Shown: positions 1 through 6,662 of the stretch, one piece after another
Numbering within the stretch: position 1 is the stretch's first letter
How the letters are laid out: every line of letters begins with the position of its first letter
DNA from: Parelusimicrobium sp031549165
Lineage (GTDB): Bacteria; Elusimicrobiota; Elusimicrobia; Elusimicrobiales; Elusimicrobiaceae
Length of the DNA stretch: 7,103 nucleotides
Direction: 5' to 3'
Assembly (NCBI GenBank): GCA_031549165.1
Contig: JAVBQE010000002.1
Span: forward strand, 1 to 7,103
Program-made: the position numbers and the translations under genes
Notes under the pieces: generated by a model
The model's database searches: none
What the model saw: only the letters and a program-made list of their open reading frames with translations
Told to the model about the DNA's origin: nothing

Positions 1-439
1 AGAAGCCCATTTTTTTACATTTATCATAGGCGTTGGTGTTTGCTTCCCAGCAGACGGCCTTGTTGTAGTTGGTGGACGTTTTGTCCGTTTTTAATATGGC
101 AAGCCCCCAGTCGTCTTTGGGAGTTCCGGTGGAGGTATATCTGCTGGCAAAAACGCTGTCTGTGGTAAACCCGTAACCAAAATTTTTTGTTTCTATTATA
201 TTGTCTGTAACTATGGTGCCGGGGATGGCTATGTCCAGCTCTTCTAACGTAGTAGGAGGAGCATTATTTTCAAGCAAATATCTTTCATACGCGTCTGAAA
301 GACCTTTAAGCATAACCTCTGCTTCGGCCAGCTTGCTCTTTTCCACAGTCTTTGTATACTGCGGCAGCGCAATTGCCGCCAGTATGCCTATGATTAACAC
401 AACCACCAGCAATTCAATTAATGTAAAACCTTTTTTCAT
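1..439 (-). CDS. Type IV prepilin (major/minor pilin-like), C-terminus cut by window edge
   Basis: This is the start of a prepilin gene; 146 codons are open and run off the left edge. The protein begins MKKG followed by FTLIELLVVV, the class III signal used by prepilin peptidase PilD. Cleavage is expected after Gly4, leaving Phe as the methylated first residue and Glu9 as the mature Glu5. Residues 5-27 form the hydrophobic assembly helix, which continues as an amphipathic Lys/Glu-rich helix to about residue 56. Cys130 and Cys141 lie near the visible end and could form the D-region disulfide typical of pilins. The ATG at 437-439 follows GAGGAG (447-452) at 7 nt spacing. The gene starts 20 bp after the glycoside hydrolase stop with no terminator between, so read-through is likely. 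It could be a main pilin, a minor pilin or a type II secretion pseudopilin; the sequence does not decide. The prepilin family call is very firm. Confidence 0.93.
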   Translation of the reverse strand, partial: MKKGFTLIELLVVVLIIGILAAIALPQYTKTVEKSKLAEAEVMLKGLSDAYERYLLENNAPPTTLEELDIAIPGTIVTDNIIETKNFGYGFTTDSVFASRYTSTGTPKDDWGLAILKTDKTSTNYNKAVCWEANTNAYDKCKKMGF

Positions 440-459
440 ATAATTTCTCCTCATTTTAA

Positions 460-2121
460 TTATTCTATTTCTACCGGTAAAACGCCGCTGGCTTCTATGT
501 TGCCCAGCAAAATGTCTGCAGCCGCTTTTACGGAATATTTGCTTATCCCAAAATTTAGAAGCACGGTGTCAGCTTGTTTGTATGTCAACGCGTCATAGGG
601 GCTTAGAAGAGAGAGGAGCACCGCGTCATGCCGTTCGGAGAATACTTTGTTTATTATATTCATCTGCGAAGGGCTTGTCTTGCCGGACCATTGAAGGCTG
701 CCCAGCACCACAAGGTCTGCCTTTTTCATACAGCTCTGTACACGCTTATAGTCCTTAGTTTTAGGATACATGAAAGCGTTGTAAAAATCAACATCCCATC
801 CGGCGGCAAGGAATGGTTTTTGAAACTCAGTCATCTGTTCGCTAAAGCGTGAAGGTACGAAGAAAACGCTGCATACTTTGGGTTTCTTCTTATTGAAAAA
901 AACAGGTATGGTTTTTTTACGGTCACGCAGAACGGTGACGGACTTTTGGCTTATTTCTTCCGCCGCCGCGCGGTAGCTTTTTAATACGGCGGGCGCATCC
1001 GCCGTGTCTTCCGGGGCAAAAAGACCCATCTTTACTTTTAAGTCATACACTTTTTTGGAAGCCTCGGCTATTCTTTTTTGGGAGACGTAAGTGCCCGTCA
1101 TTTTTTTAATCTGCTCGGTAATTTTTTCCGCGCTTAAGCCCCAGCCCAGCAGCGCAATGTCCGAGCCGGCCTCAATGGTTTTTGCCGTGGAAAGCGCCAC
1201 TTTGTATTCCGCCTCCGCCTTAATCTGCTCCGGCGTTTTGGCAGAGCCTGCAAAAGCGCCCTTCATATCCAGCGCGTCGGTGACGATAATGCCTTTAAAG
1301 CCCATTTTCTGTTGCAGCAGGTCCACAAGTATTTTTTTGGAATAAGTGGCCGCTTCCGCCGGGTCATACGCGTTAAAAATTATGTGCGAGCCCATCACGC
1401 CTTGCACGCCGTGGTCTATGGCTTTTTGGAAAGGGTAAAGATGTATCTCTTCCATTTCTTTTTTGGAAGTATTAAGCACGGGGAGAGTGTAGTGTGAGTC
1501 CGTGGCCGTAGCGCCGTGGCCGGGGAAATGTTTGGCCACGGGGAAAATGCCGCTCGCGCTAAGCCCGTCTATAACGGCCAGGCCCATGCGGCTCACCACT
1601 TCCGGCTTAGAGCCGAAGGCGCGCACGCCGATAATTGGGTTTAAAGGGTTTGTATTAACGTCAAGCACAGGTGCAAAATTTATGTGCACCCCTGTTTGTT
1701 TAAGCTGCGTACCCGCTAGGTAGAAGAGGCGAGACGCCAAAGCTTCGTCGTTAGCGGCAGCTATCATCATGTTAGTAGGCAAAAATTCAAAGCCCAAAGT
1801 TACGGGGGTATATACTGTTCCGCCCTCGTAATCTATGGCGATAAGCAGCGGTATTTTATGCGGGCTTTTGGCGGCCCAGCCTTGCATGCGGTCTATAATT
1901 TCTTTAGTTTGTTTTAGGGAATAATTGCCCCACTGTATCAGCACGCCGCCTATTAAACCTTGTTCAATGGCTGCTTTATATTTGCCCACATTGTCTATGT
2001 CTGTGAAGGCAAATAAAGTCTGGCCGAGCCGCTGGTCTTGGCTCAGCTTGTCGTAAGCTGTTGGCTCTGCGTATGCAGAGCAAACAGCCAACAGGGCGAA
2101 AAGGATTAATAGTTTTTTCAT
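460..2121 (-). CDS. Secreted glycoside hydrolase family 3, NagZ-type beta-N-acetylhexosaminidase
   Basis: This 553-residue enzyme is predicted to remove terminal N-acetylglucosamine from muropeptides or other beta-GlcNAc glycans. A Sec signal peptide is visible at residues 1-18 (cut AYA/E). The family 3 N-terminal TIM barrel spans about 25-365. It carries IDYEGG at 96-101, KHFPGHG at 197-203 and DSH at 208-210; Asp208-His210 is the acid/base dyad specific to NagZ-type enzymes. TDALDM at 281-286 holds the presumed nucleophile Asp282. Residues about 385-553 match the family 3 C-terminal domain, ending in a typical SGVLPV segment. Enterobacterial NagZ is a cytosolic single-domain protein of about 340 residues. 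This one is exported and two-domain, closer to Bacillus NagZ/YbbD, so it should act in the periplasm or outside the cell. The ATG shares one base with the upstream stop (TAATG), with GAGG at 2124-2127, suggesting translational coupling. The exact substrate is inferred. Confidence 0.9.
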   Translation of the reverse strand: MKKLLILFALLAVCSAYAEPTAYDKLSQDQRLGQTLFAFTDIDNVGKYKAAIEQGLIGGVLIQWGNYSLKQTKEIIDRMQGWAAKSPHKIPLLIAIDYEGGTVYTPVTLGFEFLPTNMMIAAANDEALASRLFYLAGTQLKQTGVHINFAPVLDVNTNPLNPIIGVRAFGSKPEVVSRMGLAVIDGLSASGIFPVAKHFPGHGATATDSHYTLPVLNTSKKEMEEIHLYPFQKAIDHGVQGVMGSHIIFNAYDPAEAATYSKKILVDLLQQKMGFKGIIVTDALDMKGAFAGSAKTPEQIKAEAEYKVALSTAKTIEAGSDIALLGWGLSAEKITEQIKKMTGTYVSQKRIAEASKKVYDLKVKMGLFAPEDTADAPAVLKSYRAAAEEISQKSVTVLRDRKKTIPVFFNKKKPKVCSVFFVPSRFSEQMTEFQKPFLAAGWDVDFYNAFMYPKTKDYKRVQSCMKKADLVVLGSLQWSGKTSPSQMNIINKVFSERHDAVLLSLLSPYDALTYKQADTVLLNFGISKYSVKAAADILLGNIEASGVLPVEIE

Positions 2122-3185
2122 TACCTCGTAACTGTAATCAATGTTATTTCATTACGCGTAAAAAGCCTCATTGGCGGTCCCCAGTAAAATGTACCGGCGG
2201 TAACGTAAAAGTAAGTATTGTCAATTTTTTTAAGGCCATAAGCATGCGGATACCTTGTCCTTACCAGCCAGTTGAAGGGGAAAATCTGCCCGTCGTGCGT
2301 GTGGCCGCTTAACACCAGGTTTGCGCCGTGGTTTGCAAACACGTCGTAATACTTAGGCTCATGCTCCATTACTATGCTGAATTTATTTTTATCAAGCGTG
2401 CTCTCCATTACTTCGGCCAAACGCTTTTTACTTATGCCTGCTGTGTTAATGTCGTCCACACCAAGCACTTCAATGCCGGGCAATATTTCAACGCTTTGCT
2501 GCCTTAAAAGTTTAACATTGCTGCTTTCAAAAAAGTTAATTGCATTTTGCAGCCCTCTGTAAAATTCGTGGTTACCCAAAGAGCCATACGCGCCGTACTT
2601 GGCCTTCATTTCTTTAAAAGGCGCGCTGTATGTTTTTATGTCGCCGTCCTCGTTGAAGTCCCCGGTAACAAGCACAAGGTCTGCTTTTAGGGCGTTAACT
2701 TGCTCAACCAGTTTTTGTGTGCGTTTTAGGCTGACCCCGTTACCCAGATGCGTATCTGAAAGAAGCACTATGCGCAGCTCTTCAACGGGCAGTTTTGCAT
2801 TTGTAATATTAACTTCTTTAACCGCCGGCGTAAGCATAGCGCCTACAATTGCAGTTATAATGCCCGCCAAAGCCAGCGCAGTGCCGGCCAGCCCGGCGTA
2901 AAAGCGTGCTTCTGCCAAAAAAAAGTTAGCAATAAAAACAAGCAGCATGCAGCAGAAAAATATAAAAAGACTGCCCAGCCAGTAGTACGCGCCCAGCGTC
3001 ATAAAGCCCATGCCGTGTTCTCTTCCCACGGCCATAATGCCGAACATTAGGCACACCATAATAAGCGGCAGCGCATACACCATAAACCTAAAATTTAACT
3101 TAGAAAAACACTGCACAGTCACAAATGCGCTAAACGCATGCAAAAACCACATAACAAAAAACACAACGCCAAAGAACTTCCACAT
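2121..3185 (-). CDS. Membrane-anchored calcineurin-like metallophosphoesterase (YkuE/YaeI type)
   Basis: This is a 354-residue two-metal phosphoesterase. Four hydrophobic segments (about 3-25, 33-52, 61-89, 95-119) precede a catalytic domain from about 135 to the end. All family metal motifs are present: SDTH with Asp144 and His146, GD at 175-176, GNHE at 204-207, a His in EHEP at 275 and GHTHDGQ at 294-300. The closing WGPP segment (335-338) is typical of the YkuE/YaeI group. Known relatives act on phospholipid-type or nucleotide-sugar phosphates; the Chlamydia lipid A enzyme LpxG is a distant membrane-linked analogue, but nothing here fixes the substrate. Which side of the membrane the catalytic domain faces is uncertain; basic residues between helices 1 and 2 weakly favour outside. 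A TTG two codons upstream (3189-3191) is also in frame, but ATG at 3183-3185 has the better-placed ribosome site. It is the first gene of the leftward set. Confidence 0.9.
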   Translation of the reverse strand: MWKFFGVVFFVMWFLHAFSAFVTVQCFSKLNFRFMVYALPLIMVCLMFGIMAVGREHGMGFMTLGAYYWLGSLFIFFCCMLLVFIANFFLAEARFYAGLAGTALALAGIITAIVGAMLTPAVKEVNITNAKLPVEELRIVLLSDTHLGNGVSLKRTQKLVEQVNALKADLVLVTGDFNEDGDIKTYSAPFKEMKAKYGAYGSLGNHEFYRGLQNAINFFESSNVKLLRQQSVEILPGIEVLGVDDINTAGISKKRLAEVMESTLDKNKFSIVMEHEPKYYDVFANHGANLVLSGHTHDGQIFPFNWLVRTRYPHAYGLKKIDNTYFYVTAGTFYWGPPMRLFTRNEITLITVTR

Positions 3186-3192
3186 GTCCAAA

Positions 3193-3197
3193 CCCCC
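3193..3197 (-). promoter_or_regulatory. Ribosome binding site that decides the phosphoesterase start
   Basis: On the minus strand GGGGG lies 7 nt before the ATG at 3183-3185 but only 1 nt before the in-frame TTG at 3189-3191. Normal Shine-Dalgarno spacing therefore supports the ATG. The site is G-rich rather than a canonical GGAGG, so its strength is uncertain. Confidence 0.5.
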
Positions 3198-3207
3198 GTG
3201 AATGTAA

Positions 3208-3213
3208 TATAAT
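3208..3213 (+). promoter_or_regulatory. Predicted -10 element for gltX
   Basis: A perfect TATAAT lies 40 bp before the gltX ATG. With a start about 7 nt downstream, near 3220, the leader would be about 34 nt. The hexamer 17 bp upstream (TGTCCA, 3185-3190) matches the -35 consensus at only three positions, so the promoter would lean on its -10. No T-box, riboswitch or attenuator structure is visible in this short leader. Confidence 0.55.
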
Positions 3214-3215
3214 AT

Positions 3216-3221
3216 ATTATA
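3216..3221 (-). promoter_or_regulatory. Predicted -10 element for the leftward phosphoesterase-hydrolase-pilin set
   Basis: A perfect TATAAT on the minus strand lies 30 bp before the phosphoesterase ATG. It predicts a start near 3209 and a leader of about 24 nt. No good -35 hexamer is seen at 16-18 bp spacing (CTCTAA or TCTCTA), so strength is uncertain. No other promoter-like site or terminator was noticed between the three leftward genes. Confidence 0.5.
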
Positions 3222-3253
3222 GACTTTTTTAGAGAGAATTAGAGAGGAATGAT

Positions 3254-4720
3254 ATGACTGTAAGAGTACGTTTCGCCCCCAGCCCGACAGGTTTTCTGCA
3301 CATCGGCGGAGTAAGGACAGCGCTTTTTAACTATTTATTTGCCAAACGCAATAAAGGCGTTTTTATGCTTCGCATAGAAGATACCGACGAGGAACGCTCC
3401 ACAGCCGAAAGCGTAAAAGCCATTTTTGACGGCATGCACTGGGTGGACTTACCGTGGGACGAAGGCCCCATGCAGGACGGCACGGAAAAGGGCCTCTTTG
3501 CCCCGTATTATCAGGCCAAACGCGCGGACATGGGCCTCTATAAAAAATACGCAGACCAACTTCTCACCGAAGGCAAAGCCTACAAGTGCTACTGTACGCC
3601 GGAAGAATTAGAAGCCATGCGCGCAGAAGCAACAGCCAAAAAGCTGCCGCCCAGATACCCCGGCAAATGCAAAAATTTATCTAAAGAACAGATAGCGCAG
3701 TATGAGAAAGAAGGCCGACCGTACGTAGTGCGTTTCAATATGCCTGTTGAAGGCGAGAGCGCGTGGGACGACATGATACGCGGCCACGTGTCCTTTGCTA
3801 ATAAAGACTTGTATGACCTTGTTATACAGAAAACCTCAGGCTACCCGACTTACAATTTTGCCTGCGTTATTGACGACCATTTGATGGAAATCTCACACGT
3901 TATCCGCGGGGACGACCATATTTCAAACACCCCCGCCCAGATAGCTATGTACAAAGCTTTCGGTTGGGCGCCGCCGGTGTTTGCGCACCTTTCCATGATA
4001 CACGGCCCAGACGGCACCAAACTTTCCAAACGCCACGGCGCTACAAGCGTGGTGGAATACCAGAAGGAAGGTCTGCTGCCCGGCGCAGTGAAAAATTACT
4101 TAGCATTGCTCGGCTGGAGCACGGCGGACTCCCAGCAGTTATTCGCCCCCGGCGAGCTGGAAGAAAAGTTTGACATTGCGGGCTGTCAGAAAAGCCCCGC
4201 TATTTTTGACCCTGTTAAGCTGGAGTGGATGAACGCCGAATATATCCGCAACACACCCATTGCCGAGCTTACGGACATGGCTATGCCGTTTATTAAAGAA
4301 GCGGGCATTGACGTCTCAAAAGTAGACAGAAAAACGCTTGAAGATATTATTTCTTTAGAACATGACAAGTACCGCCGTTTAACCGAAGTGCCCGGCCTTA
4401 TTAAATTTTTCTTTGACGATAGGCCTGAGTATGAGCCTGCGTCTGTGGAAAAAGTTTTTACCAAAGACACAGCATGCCCCGTATTAGAAGGCATGGGCAA
4501 GGTTTACGCGGAGCTTCCCGTTTTTAAAGAAGCCGAGCTTGAGGCTGCTGCCAGAAAATACGCGGTTGATAATAATTTAAAAACGGGCCAAATTTTCCAC
4601 CCGGTGCGTGTTGCCGTCAGCGGCAGAACGCACGGGCCCACGCTTTTTAAAATGCTTGAGCTGCTCGGCCGGGAAAAAGTGGTTGCCCGCCTTAAAGCCG
4701 CGCAAACTTTTTGCAAATAA
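3254..4720 (+). CDS. gltX: Glutamyl-tRNA synthetase
   Basis: This 488-residue class Ic aminoacyl-tRNA synthetase joins glutamate to tRNA-Glu using ATP in the cytoplasm. RFAPSPTG at 6-13 and the HIGH-type motif HIGG at 16-19 form the ATP site; the KMSKS-type loop is KLSKR at 256-260. IRGDDH (217-222) is another conserved active-site segment. CYC at 112-114 and Cys139 resemble the zinc site of the E. coli enzyme, but the fourth ligand position (His127 in E. coli) appears to be Asn141, so zinc binding is doubtful. The C-terminal half (about 310-488) is the helical anticodon-binding region, including GRTHGP near 457-462. Length fits the bacterial family. The ATG follows GAGG (3244-3247) at 6 nt spacing. 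Whether it also charges tRNA-Gln cannot be decided here; that depends on whether the genome has glnS or gatCAB. Confidence 0.98.
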   Translation: MTVRVRFAPSPTGFLHIGGVRTALFNYLFAKRNKGVFMLRIEDTDEERSTAESVKAIFDGMHWVDLPWDEGPMQDGTEKGLFAPYYQAKRADMGLYKKYADQLLTEGKAYKCYCTPEELEAMRAEATAKKLPPRYPGKCKNLSKEQIAQYEKEGRPYVVRFNMPVEGESAWDDMIRGHVSFANKDLYDLVIQKTSGYPTYNFACVIDDHLMEISHVIRGDDHISNTPAQIAMYKAFGWAPPVFAHLSMIHGPDGTKLSKRHGATSVVEYQKEGLLPGAVKNYLALLGWSTADSQQLFAPGELEEKFDIAGCQKSPAIFDPVKLEWMNAEYIRNTPIAELTDMAMPFIKEAGIDVSKVDRKTLEDIISLEHDKYRRLTEVPGLIKFFFDDRPEYEPASVEKVFTKDTACPVLEGMGKVYAELPVFKEAELEAAARKYAVDNNLKTGQIFHPVRVAVSGRTHGPTLFKMLELLGREKVVARLKAAQTFCK

Positions 4721-4721
4721 T

Positions 4722-4750
4722 TTGTTAGACTGGTAATACATCATTATCTT
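4722..4750 (+). promoter_or_regulatory. Possible weak promoter ahead of the GYF_2-like gene and pilT
   Basis: TTGTTA (4722-4727) and TATCTT (4745-4750) are separated by 17 bp, and each matches its sigma-70 consensus at four of six positions. The site lies in the 57-bp gap after gltX, which contains no convincing terminator, so read-through from gltX is the alternative. A start near 4757 would leave a leader of about 21 nt, with AAAGGG (4766-4771) as ribosome site 6 nt before the ATG. Confidence 0.3.
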
Positions 4751-4777
4751 GAGCCGAGAGGCCACAAAGGGTTTATA

Positions 4778-6652
4778 ATGAAATACTGGGTCTTTGAACA
4801 TGGCGATGTTGTGGGGCCATTTTCAATAGAAGAACTTAGAAAAAGAGAAGGCTACTCCAAAGATACGCTTGTAAGTCCTGAAAGCGTGGCTGATGACCAT
4901 TTGCAGTGGAAGCCCGTCGCAGAATTTCCCGAAATACTTAATTACAGAAGCGAAGAAGCCCCAAAAGATAAACCCAAACCCTCCCCCGCGCCCGCCGCCA
5001 GAAAAGAGCCTGACGTTTTTTCTGACCCTTATACCAGCCAAATTTTCGCTCCGCAGCGTATTGCGGGCGAAGAAGAACAAAGCCTGGAAGTTCCGCCCGA
5101 TATTTCTGTAGAAGAATACTTTTCCGAGTTTTACGAAAAAGAAAGCAACGGTTTAAAGGACGTTCTGGGTATCCCCGCCGATTTGGGGGACTCGGATCTT
5201 TATTTGGGCCGTTTTTTGCAGGACAATATTATCGGCAGGCCGAGCAAAAATAAACGCACGGAAATTAAACGCATACCGCAAAGTTCCAAACAACCCGAAA
5301 CGTATGAAGAGTATCTTGAAAGGCGCAAAAGAGAAGAAGAACAGCATAATAAAGATATAACTGAAAAGATAAAAAAAGGCGCGCCTTTGCCGCCTGCGCC
5401 CGCCGCGGCGTCAGCGCCGGCTCTTGCGCCTGTAGAGCAACCCCAAAAAGAAGAGGAAAAGAAAAATTTTATTAAAGAGATTTTTACCCACTCCGCAAAA
5501 AAAGAAGAGAAAGACCATAAAGAAGACACGATAAAACTTTCTAACGCGCATGAAGTTTTAATAGAGCAGGAAGAAATAGTTTTTAATAAACCAGCTTTAA
5601 AAGAAGAAAAGAAAACAGAAAAAAAAGAAGATAAAAAGGAAGAAAAGAAAGAAGCAAAACAAGAAACTCCGTCGGCCAAAAAGGCAGAGCCGCTTAAAGA
5701 AATAAAAAATTTAATTTCTTCCTTAGAAGCGCAAAAAGCCGCCGTTCAGGCGGCCTCTCCCAAAAAAGAAGCGCCCAAACAAGAAAAACCTAAAGAAGAG
5801 CCTAAGCCCGCCGCCGCGCCGAAACAAGAAGCGCCTAAGGCGCAGGCCGTGCCCGCGCAAACGGCAGAGCCCTCTAAACAAGCTGCCCCCGCCGCACAGC
5901 CGGCTAAGCAGCCTGTAGCTTCCGCAACCCCCTCCGCCGCAACGCCGGGCGCAATGCAGCCTAAGAAAGAGGAGCCCGCGCGCGCCATCCCCAACGGGCC
6001 TTTACGCCACGAACAAACGGACGCGCAGAGAAAAAAGGTTGAAGACTTTAATACTTTGGACTTTGAAATTGAGAGAAGGCGCATAATCAGCGCGCCTGTG
6101 TTTGAGAGCGATTATAAACAAAAACGCAAAAAAAGTTTCCTTATGTATTTCTTTATTTTATTTTTATTCTTTGGCGGTTTATTTGCTATAGTTTATAAAA
6201 CGCCGGAGATGATTTATAAAGCGCAGGAAACAAAGACCCCGGGTATTGCGCCCAGCCTGCCGACGCTGCCTGTAGAGCCTGCTGTTGCGGTAAAAAAGCC
6301 TGTGGTAACGCCTCCTTCCACTGTGGAAAGTGCGCCTGTGCCCCAGCCAGTGCCCGCTAACATAGAGGAGCAGAACAAACAAGCGGCCATAGACATTGTT
6401 AAAGCGCACCGCTTGTCCGGCAGCAACGGCGCGGTGGCCAAATATTTTGACAGTTTTTATAAAAATTATGTGGAGCAGGGCTACGAGGCCTCCTGGGCGG
6501 CCGAGCCTTTGCATAAGGACACATACATAGTAAAATACCGGCTTGTTAAACCCAGAAAAGAACCTATAGTATACATTTTTGAGGCGGACATTAAAAAGAA
6601 AACCATTTCCGGCGCGCTTAACAACGCGGCTATGGATTTGCTGGAGTTATAA
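4778..6652 (+). CDS. Unrecognised single-pass membrane protein with N-terminal GYF_2-like domain, upstream of pilT
   Basis: This 624-residue protein has no function I recognise. Residues 1-55 resemble the GYF_2 (DUF4339-type) fold: YWVF at 3-6, GPFSIEEL at 13-20, TLVSPE at 30-35 and Trp44. Residues about 60-445 are mostly low-complexity: Pro/Ala-rich at 66-75, 202-220 and 340-400, and Lys/Glu-rich at 220-300. A less repetitive island lies at about 105-170 and another at 405-446. Basic residues KQKRKK (447-452) precede one hydrophobic helix at 454-473, which predicts cytoplasmic N-terminus and periplasmic C-terminus. After a Pro-rich spacer (490-525), residues about 529-624 look like a folded domain. 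The architecture loosely recalls FimV-like or TonB-like proteins without sequence identity to either. AAAGGG sits 6 nt before the ATG. The stop overlaps the pilT ribosome site and the gap is 10 bp, so a role with PilT or the envelope is inferred. The gene call is firm; the function is unknown. Confidence 0.9.
   Translation: MKYWVFEHGDVVGPFSIEELRKREGYSKDTLVSPESVADDHLQWKPVAEFPEILNYRSEEAPKDKPKPSPAPAARKEPDVFSDPYTSQIFAPQRIAGEEEQSLEVPPDISVEEYFSEFYEKESNGLKDVLGIPADLGDSDLYLGRFLQDNIIGRPSKNKRTEIKRIPQSSKQPETYEEYLERRKREEEQHNKDITEKIKKGAPLPPAPAAASAPALAPVEQPQKEEEKKNFIKEIFTHSAKKEEKDHKEDTIKLSNAHEVLIEQEEIVFNKPALKEEKKTEKKEDKKEEKKEAKQETPSAKKAEPLKEIKNLISSLEAQKAAVQAASPKKEAPKQEKPKEEPKPAAAPKQEAPKAQAVPAQTAEPSKQAAPAAQPAKQPVASATPSAATPGAMQPKKEEPARAIPNGPLRHEQTDAQRKKVEDFNTLDFEIERRRIISAPVFESDYKQKRKKSFLMYFFILFLFFGGLFAIVYKTPEMIYKAQETKTPGIAPSLPTLPVEPAVAVKKPVVTPPSTVESAPVPQPVPANIEEQNKQAAIDIVKAHRLSGSNGAVAKYFDSFYKNYVEQGYEASWAAEPLHKDTYIVKYRLVKPRKEPIVYIFEADIKKKTISGALNNAAMDLLEL
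5599..5666 (+). repeat. Low-complexity purine tract encoding a Lys/Glu-rich segment
   Basis: A 68-nt stretch has only four pyrimidines (5616, 5632, 5655, 5660) and includes a run of eight A (5619-5626). It encodes residues about 275-296 of the GYF_2-like protein, alternating Lys and Glu blocks that could form a charged single helix or a disordered linker. Such tracts are prone to length change by slippage, so this linker may vary between strains. Confidence 0.7.
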
Positions 6653-6662
6653 GGAGAAAACT

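Larger units (their letters stand above)
3208..3221. promoter_or_regulatory. 14-bp perfect palindrome, shared core of a divergent promoter
   Basis: TATAATATATTATA reads identically on both strands and sits between the phosphoesterase and gltX starts. It contains one consensus TATAAT for each direction, the two hexamers separated by only 2 bp. Transcription complexes in the two directions would overlap here, so they probably compete. Symmetric -10 elements driving divergent transcription are known in bacteria. The AT-only sequence could also be a weak operator, which cannot be judged from one copy. Confidence 0.6.

Noticed and set aside
201..443. An 80-codon plus-strand frame at the left end
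   Set aside because: It is antisense to the prepilin, whose signal sequence and ribosome site are unmistakable.
2080..2085. Possible lipoprotein cysteine (LAVC) in the hydrolase signal peptide
   Set aside because: Val directly before Cys14 does not fit the lipobox, and AYA/E at 16-19 is a good signal peptidase I site.
4721..4777. A rho-independent terminator after gltX
   Set aside because: Only a 3-bp stem (GCC/GGC at 4753-4762) is present and no T-run follows.
4186..4801. Three overlapping minus-strand frames opposite gltX and the following gap
   Set aside because: They are antisense to the conserved synthetase C-terminal half and show no independent coding signal.
5371..5503. Further A7 runs (5371-5377 and 5497-5503) as frameshift sites
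   Set aside because: The same A AAA AAA phase recurs wherever Lys-Lys follows a codon ending in A, so codon bias for AAA explains them.
5200..5679. A 159-codon minus-strand open frame rich in Ser and Phe
   Set aside because: It is the antisense of the Lys/Glu-rich part of the GYF_2-like gene; its composition mirrors AAA/GAA codons and no plausible protein motif is present.
5746..6084. A 112-codon minus-strand frame rich in Ala, Gly and Cys
   Set aside because: It is the shadow of the Pro/Ala-rich linker; composition alone explains the lack of stops.
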